Assembly (NCBI GenBank): GCA_003597995.1
Contig: QZJY01000015.1
Coordinates: 1-46,529, forward strand
DNA length: 46,529 nt
DNA from: Dehalococcoidia bacterium
GTDB taxonomy: Bacteria; Chloroflexota; Dehalococcoidia; Dehalococcoidales; UBA1222
Direction: 5' to 3'
Numbering within the stretch: the first letter of the stretch is position 1; every line of letters begins with the position of its first letter. Made by a program: the position numbers and the translations under genes. Of this stretch, positions 38,575 through 46,405 are shown in pieces. The notes beneath the pieces are model-generated. The model did not search any database. It saw only the letters and a program-made list of their open reading frames with translations, and was not told where the DNA came from.

Positions 38575-40809
38575 TTATCGCCCCGCAACCATCCCCTGTC
38601 CTTCTCCAGATGCGGCCCTTGCTTCTCTCAGTCTCTCTTTTAATCTGGTATTCCTCTGCACCGGCTTATCATTTTTCACCGCTATCGCCAGCGCCTTCTT
38701 CGCGCCGACCATAACGACTTTTTTTTGCGCCCGGGTTACAGCAGTGTAATAAAGGTTGCGGCTCAACATAATATAGTGCTGCGTGCTCACCGGCATGATA
38801 ACCACCGGCGACTCGCTCCCCTGCGCCTTATGAATTGTTACTGCGTAGGCCGGCAGCAGGTCTTTCATTTGACCATTGCCATATCTTACCTCGCCGGCAT
38901 AGGGGTAACTAACCACTAGGGATATTTCTCCGGTCTCCACTCCGCCTTCGTCAAATGTTTTTTCGATTTTATCGATTATACCGATATCCCCGTTGGAGAC
39001 GTTTGCCTCCTTATTATTTCTGGTCTGCATAACCTTGTCGCCAACCCGGAACACTGTGCTTCCATATATTACCTCCGGCTTTGCGGCGGAGGGCGGGTTA
39101 ACGGTTTTCTGGATAAGAACGTTTATTTCCCTCGTTCCTATCGGTCCCCTTTTCATTGGTGACAAGACTAAAATGTCGGACATTTTATAGCCCAACTGCA
39201 GGAATCTCACGACGCTTGCCAGGATGACCCTGGCAATCTCCTCCGGCGCTTCTTTTTCTATGAAGTAAAAGTCGCCTTTGGAGTGGTCGGCCGCCGGAAT
39301 CCGCCCGTTCAAAATGCGGTGGGCGTTTGTGATAATCTGGCTCTCCGCCGCCTGACGGTGCACTACTTTTAATCGCACCGCCGGGAGGCCGGCGTCAATC
39401 ATGTCTCTTAAGACGTTTCCTGGGCCGACCGCCGGCAACTGGTCGGCGTCTCCCACCAGTAGCATTTTCGTGCCCGGTTTTACGGCGTCGAACAAAAGGT
39501 TCGCAAGCTGCAGGTCGAGCATGGAAACTTCGTCCACCACCAGCAGGTCGCACGGCAGGGGGTTGTTTCTATTGTATGCGGGTCCCTCTCCCGGGCGTAT
39601 GCCCAGCATGGAGTGTATCGTCGACGCCTCCATGCCGGCGACTTCGGCCAGCCGGCAACTCGCTCTCCCGGTCGGCGCGGCCAGCAGTATTTCAGCGTCA
39701 GGTTTTAGCTTCCGAAAGGTTTCAAGGACGTATTTGACCGTCGTAGTTTTACCTGTGCCGGGGTTGCCGGTCAGGATGAGCAGGTTTTCCCCGAGCAGCC
39801 TTTCAGCCGCTTCTTTCTGCTCTGCCGTGAGCGTTACCCGGTATCTCAACTCAAATTCCTTCGACCAGACCGGTACGCGCATACCATTCCGGGCGCTCCC
39901 GGCGCGGCAGAGAGTTTTGACCCTCTCAGCCGTCCGCGCTTCGGCCTTGTGCAACCAGGCAAGGTATACCGCGTTGCCTTCGACAACCATCTCTAATTCC
40001 CTTACCATTGTTTTCAGCGCTGTTTTGACATCGCTTTCTGAAACATCTTCGGCGTCTCGATTGAGCAGTTTCAACGTTGAGGCTATGTGTTCATCAAAAG
40101 GTAGGTAGCAGTGCCCCAATCCCCAGCAGGCTTCTTCGAGGACGTGGCGGACGGCGGCTTTGATGCGGTACGGCGAGTCTTTCGATACCATCGCCTTTAC
40201 CGCTATTTCGTCGGCTCTTACGAAACCTATCATGTCCATGTCCATCAGGCAATAAGGGTTTTGCCTGATGCGCTCAACCGCGAGGCCGCCAAAATGCTTG
40301 TATGCTTTCTGCGCCATTTTGACGGTCAACCCCAGCGGCGTAAGCCGGGCGACGACTTTCTGCATTTCGTAGTTTTCCAGTAAGCTGGTGTGAATTGCTT
40401 CAGCTTTTTGGGGGGTTATGCCCTTGATTCCTCTAAGGACATCCGGCCCTTTTTCCACAATCTCGGTTATCGCGTCCGAACCGAGCCTCTCGACTATCCG
40501 CTCCGCGCTCACCGGGCCGACGCCTTTCACCAGGCTTGACGATAGGAACTCGACCGCCTGCTCCGCCGTGGTCGGCATCGGCCTTTCCCAGTGTTCGATT
40601 TTGAACTGTTTGCCGTGTTTGGGATGGTTTTCCCAAGTACCGTTTGCGATTATTTCTTCGCCTTGTTTTACGCCAAACAAAGAACCCAAAACAATAATAT
40701 CCTGGGTTCTGTCACACATGATGTTGTCGCACATGACAGCGATGGCGAAGTCGTCGTTTCGATAAATAAAGCGGCGGATTGTGCCGCTGATTTGCTCCAG
40801 GTTTACCAC
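38575..40809 (-). CDS. RecD2-like helicase
   Basis: 744 aa from GTG 40809 (NLEQISGTIRRFIYRN). The N-terminal RecD2 OB/HhH region (VKGVGPVSAERIVERLG, IKGITPQKAEAIH) is followed by SF1B helicase motifs: Walker A LTGNPGTGKTTTV, DEVSMLD, GDADQLPAVGPG, VHRQAAES and YAVTIHKAQGSE. RecD2 is a 5'-3' helicase; element copies may help replication or repair. The start is uncertain: GTG 40809 sits very near AAGGAAGGG, and CTG 40800 is also possible. Palindrome copy 5 lies inside it. Confidence 0.9.
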   Translation of the reverse strand: MVNLEQISGTIRRFIYRNDDFAIAVMCDNIMCDRTQDIIVLGSLFGVKQGEEIIANGTWENHPKHGKQFKIEHWERPMPTTAEQAVEFLSSSLVKGVGPVSAERIVERLGSDAITEIVEKGPDVLRGIKGITPQKAEAIHTSLLENYEMQKVVARLTPLGLTVKMAQKAYKHFGGLAVERIRQNPYCLMDMDMIGFVRADEIAVKAMVSKDSPYRIKAAVRHVLEEACWGLGHCYLPFDEHIASTLKLLNRDAEDVSESDVKTALKTMVRELEMVVEGNAVYLAWLHKAEARTAERVKTLCRAGSARNGMRVPVWSKEFELRYRVTLTAEQKEAAERLLGENLLILTGNPGTGKTTTVKYVLETFRKLKPDAEILLAAPTGRASCRLAEVAGMEASTIHSMLGIRPGEGPAYNRNNPLPCDLLVVDEVSMLDLQLANLLFDAVKPGTKMLLVGDADQLPAVGPGNVLRDMIDAGLPAVRLKVVHRQAAESQIITNAHRILNGRIPAADHSKGDFYFIEKEAPEEIARVILASVVRFLQLGYKMSDILVLSPMKRGPIGTREINVLIQKTVNPPSAAKPEVIYGSTVFRVGDKVMQTRNNKEANVSNGDIGIIDKIEKTFDEGGVETGEISLVVSYPYAGEVRYGNGQMKDLLPAYAVTIHKAQGSESPVVIMPVSTQHYIMLSRNLYYTAVTRAQKKVVMVGAKKALAIAVKNDKPVQRNTRLKERLREARAASGEGQGMVAGR
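39872..39885. repeat. 14-bp palindrome GGTAYGCGCRTACC, copy 5 (inside recD2)
   Basis: GGTACGCGCATACC; read on the minus strand as Gly-Met-Arg-Val-Pro, the same peptide as in the HNH gene. Confidence 0.7.
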
Positions 40810-40877
40810 CCCTTCCTTTTTTTGCTGCAGGCCGACTTGCGCCACCTGCAAAATGTTTTTTTACTTAAAAAAAAGAA

Positions 40878-40896
40878 AACCCGGACGAACCGGGTT
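40878..40896 (-). terminator. Terminator before recD2
   Basis: AACCCGG/CCGGGTT stem with a 5-nt loop, then TTTTCTTTTTTTTAAG on the minus strand. It overlaps the stop codon of the gene 40895-41776. Confidence 0.7.
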
Positions 40897-41776
40897 AATC
40901 TTTTACGTTTGAAGCGGCGAAAGCCTGTTGAAAATACTGCCATGCGCCGCTTTCCATTGCGAGATATTCTGTTTTCTTTACTTTTCCGGCATCGTCAACG
41001 ACGCAATCGATGTTAACGTACAACCTCTGCGGCCTGTAGTGCTCGATCTCTTCCGCTACATCTCTTTTTTGCTCCGGCGTCATACAAACCACTTTTTTAC
41101 CTGACGATAACGCCAGCAGTCGCTTTAATGTTTCCGCGTTGCGTTTGAATATCGCCGGCGTCCTCAATATTTTTCCCGCCGCCCGCAAACTAATTTCAGC
41201 CAGGACTTTTTCTTCCGAAACCGGTTCATTGTAGTTTGAGAAATAAAACCTGGCTATTCTGACATTCGTTGCATCTGCAATGAATGTCTTTTCTTTTTCC
41301 AGTGGCGATAATACATCAGGAATAACTATATTTTTAATATCAATTTTCTTATAATCGCACACGCTTACGTTCCGTCGCTTTAATATCTGCCTTATAGCAT
41401 TCTCGCTTTTTCCTATCCTGCCGGCAACGGCTTTAACCGTCATACCGTTTCCGGCCAACTGCAGGACCTGATATTCTCCCACAGACATGCGTGTTGTGGG
41501 AACATCTTCCATAATACCGGCTATTTCTTTTGTTGTTTCCCAACATATGGAAGATTTTTGCACAGAGGTATTGCGTCGGAGGTATTTTGGGTCATTTTTG
41601 TTACCCCCCCCGGTTGCTTCTTTTTTGTTTTTGATTCTTCTAATCTGTTGCTTCGTATGGTCTACGCTTATTCCTATCTTTTTCGATATTATTTTTGAAC
41701 CGTACCCCTCGTTTAACAACCTCTGTATTTGTTCTTGTTGAGAGCTTAATATTTCCAAGGGTACGTTTAGCTCCAA
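40895..41776 (-). CDS. Hypothetical protein with two HTH-like segments
   Basis: 293 aa, TTG start after GGTTGGTGG. Residues 10-50 (QQEQIQRLLNEGYGSKIISK then KIGISVDHTKQQIRRI) and 97-135 (EYQVLQLAGNGMTVKAVAGR then IGKSENAIRQILKRR) both look like sigma-70 region 4 or resolvase-type HTHs. The C-terminal half has no clear motif and is beta-rich near 245-270 (RPQRLYVNIDCVVDDAGKVK). It is likely a DNA-binding regulator of the element. No known family is recognised. Confidence 0.65.
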   Translation of the reverse strand: MELNVPLEILSSQQEQIQRLLNEGYGSKIISKKIGISVDHTKQQIRRIKNKKEATGGGNKNDPKYLRRNTSVQKSSICWETTKEIAGIMEDVPTTRMSVGEYQVLQLAGNGMTVKAVAGRIGKSENAIRQILKRRNVSVCDYKKIDIKNIVIPDVLSPLEKEKTFIADATNVRIARFYFSNYNEPVSEEKVLAEISLRAAGKILRTPAIFKRNAETLKRLLALSSGKKVVCMTPEQKRDVAEEIEHYRPQRLYVNIDCVVDDAGKVKKTEYLAMESGAWQYFQQAFAASNVKD

Positions 41777-41827
41777 AGCACCACCAACCTTCTTTAATAG
41801 ATTGGTTAACGAAGCAATTAGAGCGTT

Positions 41828-42220
41828 TTAGGGAGGCTTGCGAGGAATTGTTTTCCTCCTCCGGCGCAGAAACCTCGTTCTTCGCCGGGCAGCGTTAATT
41901 GCCGCCGGAAGGCTTTGTTTCCCCCGGTTTTCTTTTTCTTTCAGTCCCCTTTTCTCTTCGGGCGGTTCGCCGAAAACGGGCCGGTTGCAACCGGGGATCT
42001 CGCACACCCCTTCGGCGGCTATGTACAAATCGCCAATGGATACTCCCAAGATAGAAGCGATGACTGGAAGCTGTTTTGCTTTTATTTCGCAGCAGCCGGT
42101 TTCCAGGCGGTGATAGCTGACGCACGACTGGTAACCCAGTTTTTCGGCAATCTCGCGTTGCTTGATTCTTTTCCTCTTACGTATCTCTTTTATTTTTTGC
42201 AGGTCAACCTCGTAAACCAA
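41828..42220 (-). CDS. XRE-family HTH protein fused to a piece of the HNH gene
   Basis: 130 aa. Residues 1-65 are an HTH_3 domain (IKQREIAEKLGYQSCVSYHR, LGVSIGDLYIAAEG). Residues 71-84 read CEIPGCNRPVFGEP, identical to residues 23-36 of the HNH protein at 34681, and 40 of 41 bases are the same (41964-42004 and 35459-35499). Afterwards it is Arg/Lys-rich without structure. TTG start. It is divergent from the repressor gene and controlled by the operator region between them. Confidence 0.75.
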   Translation of the reverse strand: MVYEVDLQKIKEIRKRKRIKQREIAEKLGYQSCVSYHRLETGCCEIKAKQLPVIASILGVSIGDLYIAAEGVCEIPGCNRPVFGEPPEEKRGLKEKENRGKQSLPAAINAARRRTRFLRRRRKTIPRKPP

Positions 42221-42257
42221 GCCGAAAACCTTCTTTCCTGGCGTTTTCTCGATGTGA

Positions 42258-42388
42258 GTTACGCACAGTGCACCTACAATTTAATTATAGGTGCACTCTA
42301 AGCACATGTCAATACCTTTTCACTCACTCTGCGTAACTTTTTATTTACAAATTTATTTTTCTGATATATAATTTACAGTGTGCGTAAT
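42258..42388. promoter_or_regulatory. Divergent promoters and repressor operators
   Basis: Rightward promoter: TTTACA (42344-42349), 17 bp, TATAAT (42367-42372). Leftward promoter: TTGACA (minus strand, 42312-42307), 17 bp, TATAAT (42289-42284). Three copies of a motif like CACTSTGCGTAAY lie at 42258-42270 (inverted), 42325-42337 and 42376-42388. The palindrome AGTGCACCTA-11-TAGGTGCACT (42267-42297) covers the leftward -10. The layout is a classic switch between two mutually exclusive regulators. Confidence 0.75.
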
Positions 42389-42425
42389 TTTTACTTAAAC
42401 TGAAAACGGGAAAGGAGGAACGCCC

Positions 42426-42869
42426 ATGGCTAAAGATAAAGAACAACAAAATATAATTTTCGGCGAGCGATTGAAATCTGCGCGTCAAAAAAAAGGATAC
42501 ATGCTAAAGGAGTTGTCCGCAAAGGTCGGAATTTCTCATGCAACACTTTCCCGATATGAGGCCGGTAAGTATAACCCGGACGTTAAAATACTTAACAGAC
42601 TTGCGGATTCGCTTAATGTTTCAATTGATTATCTCTTCGGCCGCACTGACGACCCGGCGCCGCGGCCGGCGCAGGCGATACAGCTAATAGACATAGATCA
42701 GGCGCTAACCGAGGTTTTCCAATCGACGCACATCATGTTCGATGGAAAACATCTCCATGAATTTAACAATGATACGGTTGAAGACGTAAAAACTATTGTT
42801 ACTGCATATTTGGGGAGAAAAGCGCGGGAGAAGCAGGAGAAACAGGGGGGGCACGCGAGTGTTCCATAA
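42426..42869 (+). CDS. ImmR-like XRE repressor
   Basis: 147 aa. Residues 10-66 are a canonical HTH_3 domain (ERLKSARQKKGYMLKELSAK, VGISHATLSRYEAGKYNPDV, LADSLNVSIDYLFGRTDDP). ATG 42426 with AAAGGAGGA. It is followed directly by an ImmA-like peptidase gene (11-nt overlap). In ICEBs1 the ImmR repressor is cleaved by ImmA to induce excision. Confidence 0.88.
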   Translation: MAKDKEQQNIIFGERLKSARQKKGYMLKELSAKVGISHATLSRYEAGKYNPDVKILNRLADSLNVSIDYLFGRTDDPAPRPAQAIQLIDIDQALTEVFQSTHIMFDGKHLHEFNNDTVEDVKTIVTAYLGRKAREKQEKQGGHASVP

Positions 42870-43314
42870 AATATTCGCCATAGTAAAATCGGTTATCTCC
42901 CGGTATGGATTATTGCCGCCTGAAGAGTTAGCAGGTGGTTTCAATGTTGTCACCTTAGACGTAAACACAAAACAGGTGAGGGGATGTTCCATGACTATCG
43001 CGGGCAGGCGGCTCATCGCTTTGAATTCTTCGCTGTCCAATCAATATCGCAGGGGCGTGCTGCTTCATGAGGTCGGGCACTTCTTGTTGCACCCCGGCGT
43101 GAATCGTTTTTTCCTTGAACGGTCTACATTTTTCCAGCCTGGAAGGTATGAGACCGAAGCCGACCTGTTTGCCCTCACTTACCTTTTGCTTTGGAACAGG
43201 GATGGGTTTGAGGAGTGCGGTTATGACGTTTTCCGGTTCGCGGAGTGTTACGGTTTATCGCGCCGGGCGGCGGAGGTCGTTTATGGAGAGGTGGAAAAAA
43301 ATATTTTTTCGTGA
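42859..43314 (+). CDS. ImmA/IrrE-family metallopeptidase
   Basis: 151 aa. Zinc motif HEVGH (His70-Glu71-x2-His74) in [15 protein letters not shown] and downstream [14 protein letters not shown] (ExxAD). Together with the upstream repressor it forms the ImmR/ImmA pair. GTG 42859 is preferred, with GGGGGG upstream; the frame extends earlier but overlaps the repressor. Last gene before the element boundary; a strong terminator follows. Confidence 0.88.
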   Translation: MFHKIFAIVKSVISRYGLLPPEELAGGFNVVTLDVNTKQVRGCSMTIAGRRLIALNSSLSNQYRRGVLLHEVGHFLLHPGVNRFFLERSTFFQPGRYETEADLFALTYLLLWNRDGFEECGYDVFRFAECYGLSRRAAEVVYGEVEKNIFS

Positions 43315-43321
43315 AAAACAA

Positions 43322-43353
43322 AAAGCGGTCAGCCCGAAAAAGGTGACCGCTTT
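43322..43353 (+). terminator. Terminator after the ImmA-like gene
   Basis: AAAGCGGTCA/TGACCGCTTT, 10-bp stem with a 12-nt loop, then AAGCGTTTTTTG on the plus strand. Confidence 0.8.
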
Positions 43354-43404
43354 AAGCGTTTTTTGCCCTGTAAGCCTTGGTATTTCTCGCTTTTTCGCGT
43401 AGGG

Positions 43405-43430
43405 TAGTGTCATGGGTGGTATAGGCACGC
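43405..43430. other. Candidate attachment site / right boundary of the element
   Basis: The tepA-like sequence ends about 43,420. Nearby text is TAGGGTAGTGTCATGGGTGG. No repeat copy exists in the window because the left end lies outside it. The break point is inferred from protein similarity. Confidence 0.5.
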
Positions 43431-43945
43431 CGATGGAATGACCGCCGCCGAGAACAACCGACACCGTCGGTTTGGATATGCCGGCGATCATTTCGGCAAT
43501 AGCCAGACCGGCTTCCACGTCACCGCCCACCGTGTTGAGCAGGATCAGCACCCCTTCCACCTCCGGCGACTGCTCCAGCGCCACCAGTTGAGGGATCATA
43601 TGCTCATACTTGGTGGTTTTGTTTTGCGGCGGCAGAACCAGGTGGCCCTCGATCTGGCCTACGATAGTAAGACAGTGGATGTTGCTCTTTACCTCCGGCA
43701 TCCCAACAGCGCCCATCTCCTTCATCGCTTCCATTGAACTTTTAGAATGACCGGTTACTTTAACCCGCTCCGGGTCGGCTTTCCGGTCGGGATTTTCAGG
43801 CTGATCCGGCTCCGGTTCCGGATCCACGTCCGGATCAGGCAAAGGCACAGTTTCCGGTTCCGGCACAATTTCCGACGTAAACAATAATTTTAACCCCCTC
43901 CATCATTTTAACTCTTTTTATTATGCTTTTAACAAAACAAAAATA

Positions 43946-43963
43946 CACAGGCAATTGCCTGTG
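43946..43963 (-). terminator. Palindromic terminator downstream of the sugar genes
   Basis: CACAGGCAATTGCCTGTG, an 18-nt perfect palindrome, followed by TATTTTTGTTTTG on the minus strand. Confidence 0.65.
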
Positions 43964-43979
43964 CCCGTGTATATATATT

Positions 43980-44054
43980 CTATTTTATTACAATGTGGGG
44001 GCTGTCCACCACAACGCCGTCAATGTCCCAGATAAAACCCACACTGATTGCCAA
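43980..44054 (-). pseudogene. 24-aa remnant of a HAD-type beta-phosphoglucomutase
   Basis: From TTG 44054 (GAGGTG 6 nt upstream) it reads MAISVGFIWDIDGVVVDSPH then IVIK and stop. DIDGVVVDSPH is the nucleophile motif (DxDGV) of HAD/beta-PGM enzymes. In many bacteria a beta-PGM gene follows a GH65 phosphorylase, as here, so a once complete gene was cut short. The ribosome site is intact. Confidence 0.7.
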
Positions 44055-44059
44055 TTTTA

Positions 44060-46381
44060 TCACCTCTTTACGATTATTTCTTCACCCGGCCCTAAGAAAT
44101 ACTTTTTACCATAAATTTCTATATCAAACCCCGGATTCCTTGCTTTCGTCTTCACTATAAACACCTTTGTCGTGTCTTTTGTAACAGCAAGCTCGACAAG
44201 CGTCTTTTTAAACCAGAGCCGCAAAGCAAGCCGGCGCCACTGCCGGGGCAAAACCGGGTTTACTTTCAGCATGCCGTCCGGCAGCGCTATACCGGCAAAA
44301 CCGTACCCGATAATCTGCCATACTCCGCCCAGGGCCGCCGCATGGATGCCGAGGTCCGTATTGCCGTACAGATCGACCAGGTCGGTCTTAGCCGCCTGGA
44401 TAAAATAATCATAGGCCCTTTTCTCATCGCCCAGTTCAAGGGCAATTATGGCGTGGCTGGAAAGACTCAAGCTCGACTTGTGCGTCGTTCTTTTTATGTA
44501 ATAATCGAAGTTTATTTTTTTTACGTCCGGCGAAAATTCACCTGAAAACAACTGCAAAAGCAGGATTACATCCGCCTGTTTGACCAGTTGCGTCTCTTTT
44601 ACTTCAGCCAGGCTCACCCCGGCAGGCCAGACCGGCATGCCGTTCTTATCCAGTTCAGTTATGGTAACATCCTTTTTTTTAAAGTAGCCCTCAAACTCTT
44701 CAATCAGGCCGTCAGGTGAAACGAGAAAGACAATCCTTTCGGCCGTCTCCCGCCAGGCGTCGACTTCACTACCGCTCAGCCCGATTTTTTTAGCGATAAA
44801 ATCAAGCCGGCGCGGACGGCTCTTTTGCAGGCGGTAATAGAGATCGGCCGCGTACCTCAAAACCCACCGGGCCAGGGCATTGGTATAAGAATTATTATCC
44901 ACACACTCCTGAAACTCATTCGGGCCGATGACGCCCTTGATTTCATAGCACTCCCCGGTCCGGTCGTAAGAAACCCGGGAGGCCCAGAACCGGGCGGTTT
45001 CAAAAACCATTTCGGCGCCGTACCGCCACATGAAATCGTCATCGGCGGTGGCCCGGTGGTAAAGGGAAATGCCGTAAACTATATCGCCGGCGATGTGGTG
45101 CTCTCTCTTGGAAGTATGCACCGGTATTACCGTACCGTCAAAATTGACCCACGTCTGCGGCGTTTCGTCCCGGCCGCCGGCCGCCGATTCCCACGGCCAC
45201 AGGGCGCCCCTGTAGCCCTGCGCCCGCGTCCCTTCCCGCGCTTGCGGCAGGCGGCGGTACCGGTACAGGAGGAAATTTTTCGCAACTTCCGGCTGGGTAA
45301 ACACAAAAAGGGGAAGCACGAAGATTTCCGTATCCCAAAAAACATGCCCCTTGTACCACTCGCCCGACAGGGTCTTGGCTCCCACGCTCACATCTATGTC
45401 TGCCGGAGGAGCCGCCGCCAGCAGGTGGTAGATATTGAAGCGGACAGCCTTTTGCAAAAAACTATCCCCCTCGATTTCGACGCCGGAATGCCGCCACCTG
45501 TTTTCCCAGGCATGCACGTGCTTTTTAAACAGGTAAGCGAACCCCCGCCTTCCGGCAGTTCTTAGCTCGTCAAGACAGGCTTCCTTAACCCCCTGCTTTT
45601 TTTCGCGTGAAGTATACAGGGAAAGATACACGTCAAAGCGGTACTTCTTTCCCTTCCCGGCCTTAAAAGCACACTGCCTCCCGGCATAATCCTTCCCCAT
45701 AAGGTTCTGCCACCCGGCCCGCGCTTTTAGCCTGGCAGCCTTCATGTCTAAAGCAGCGGCAATGCCCAGCGCAATCCCGTAGTCATTTGTCTTCGCTTCC
45801 AAATATACCGCTTCGCCCCCGGCTTCGAAAGCCTCCGCCCGCGTCACGGCATAATGCTTGATCGGACTTCCGACGGCCTGCCCCGCGTTTTCCGTCGTCC
45901 CGTCGATAATATGCCGCACAATCACCTGGACGTCACCATCCAGCGACCGGAAAGAAAAGGCCATTGCTCCCGCGTGCATGTCAGAAAGGCTGAAAAAGCG
46001 CACTGACTCGTACTCGTACCTTTTGTCCCCGTCTTTAAAAACCGTCCGCCTCCACAGGGCCGCTTTTTTTAAATCCAGTATGCGGTGGTGTTCAACAACC
46101 TCCATATCGTCCACGGAAAGCTTTCTACCGCCGGCACATATCTCCACCCGGACCGGGTTGGGCGCGTTTACAAGCTCGTAAGACTGTCCTGCGCCGCGGT
46201 CATATACGCCCGCAAAGTAAGTGCCCGCGCAACCTTTTTCGCACCCCTCCTCCAGAATTCCCCTCGACCCCAGGTAGCCGTTTCCCAGGGTGAATACTGT
46301 TTCCCAAAACCCCATTCTTGCTGTCTCAATACTATCCCCGGATATGGTCCATCCCTCATCTGACGATAGTCTTAAAAGCAT
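44060..46381 (-). CDS. GH65 disaccharide phosphorylase (kojibiose/maltose/trehalose type)
   Basis: 773 aa cytoplasmic enzyme that splits an alpha-glucoside with phosphate to release beta-glucose 1-phosphate. Conserved parts: GNGYLGSRGILEEG (N-terminal), VFWDTEIFVLPLFVFTQPEVA, GALWPWESA, and the catalytic-acid region GVIGPNEFQECVDNNSYTNA (general acid Glu). Substrate cannot be read from sequence alone; kojibiose, maltose or trehalose are candidates. A beta-PGM remnant follows and a GT4 gene precedes, which fits a disaccharide synthesis or breakdown operon. Start ATG 46381. Confidence 0.93.
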   Translation of the reverse strand: MLLRLSSDEGWTISGDSIETARMGFWETVFTLGNGYLGSRGILEEGCEKGCAGTYFAGVYDRGAGQSYELVNAPNPVRVEICAGGRKLSVDDMEVVEHHRILDLKKAALWRRTVFKDGDKRYEYESVRFFSLSDMHAGAMAFSFRSLDGDVQVIVRHIIDGTTENAGQAVGSPIKHYAVTRAEAFEAGGEAVYLEAKTNDYGIALGIAAALDMKAARLKARAGWQNLMGKDYAGRQCAFKAGKGKKYRFDVYLSLYTSREKKQGVKEACLDELRTAGRRGFAYLFKKHVHAWENRWRHSGVEIEGDSFLQKAVRFNIYHLLAAAPPADIDVSVGAKTLSGEWYKGHVFWDTEIFVLPLFVFTQPEVAKNFLLYRYRRLPQAREGTRAQGYRGALWPWESAAGGRDETPQTWVNFDGTVIPVHTSKREHHIAGDIVYGISLYHRATADDDFMWRYGAEMVFETARFWASRVSYDRTGECYEIKGVIGPNEFQECVDNNSYTNALARWVLRYAADLYYRLQKSRPRRLDFIAKKIGLSGSEVDAWRETAERIVFLVSPDGLIEEFEGYFKKKDVTITELDKNGMPVWPAGVSLAEVKETQLVKQADVILLLQLFSGEFSPDVKKINFDYYIKRTTHKSSLSLSSHAIIALELGDEKRAYDYFIQAAKTDLVDLYGNTDLGIHAAALGGVWQIIGYGFAGIALPDGMLKVNPVLPRQWRRLALRLWFKKTLVELAVTKDTTKVFIVKTKARNPGFDIEIYGKKYFLGPGEEIIVKR

Positions 46382-46405
46382 ACCGCACCTCGTTCAAGAA
46401 TAATT

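Larger units (their letters stand above)
1..43420. mobile_element. Right-hand part of a large integrative (probably conjugative) element
   Basis: Type IV secretion genes, a Tad pilus locus, an ImmR/ImmA-type regulatory pair, ParB-like, RecD2-like, RecU-like and replication-initiator-like genes, and several transposon fragments lie together. To the right, a tepA-like gene is cut off in a conserved motif near 43,420 and host-type sugar genes follow. No integrase, relaxase or left boundary is visible, so the extent and mode of transfer are inferred. A large resident genomic island that no longer moves is an alternative. Confidence 0.5.
43255..43884 (-). pseudogene. TepA/ClpP-like protein, C-terminus replaced
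   Basis: From TTG 43884 (GGAGGGGG upstream) the protein has a Pro/Asp/Glu-rich N-region ([20 protein letters not shown]), then the TepA core: [49 protein letters not shown]. Normal TepA continues for about 90 more residues, but after GVPI (near 43420) the sequence reads [15 protein letters not shown]... with no similarity, and passes over the ImmA gene antisense. The gene was thus broken at this point; the missing part should lie beyond the other end of the element. Confidence 0.8.
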
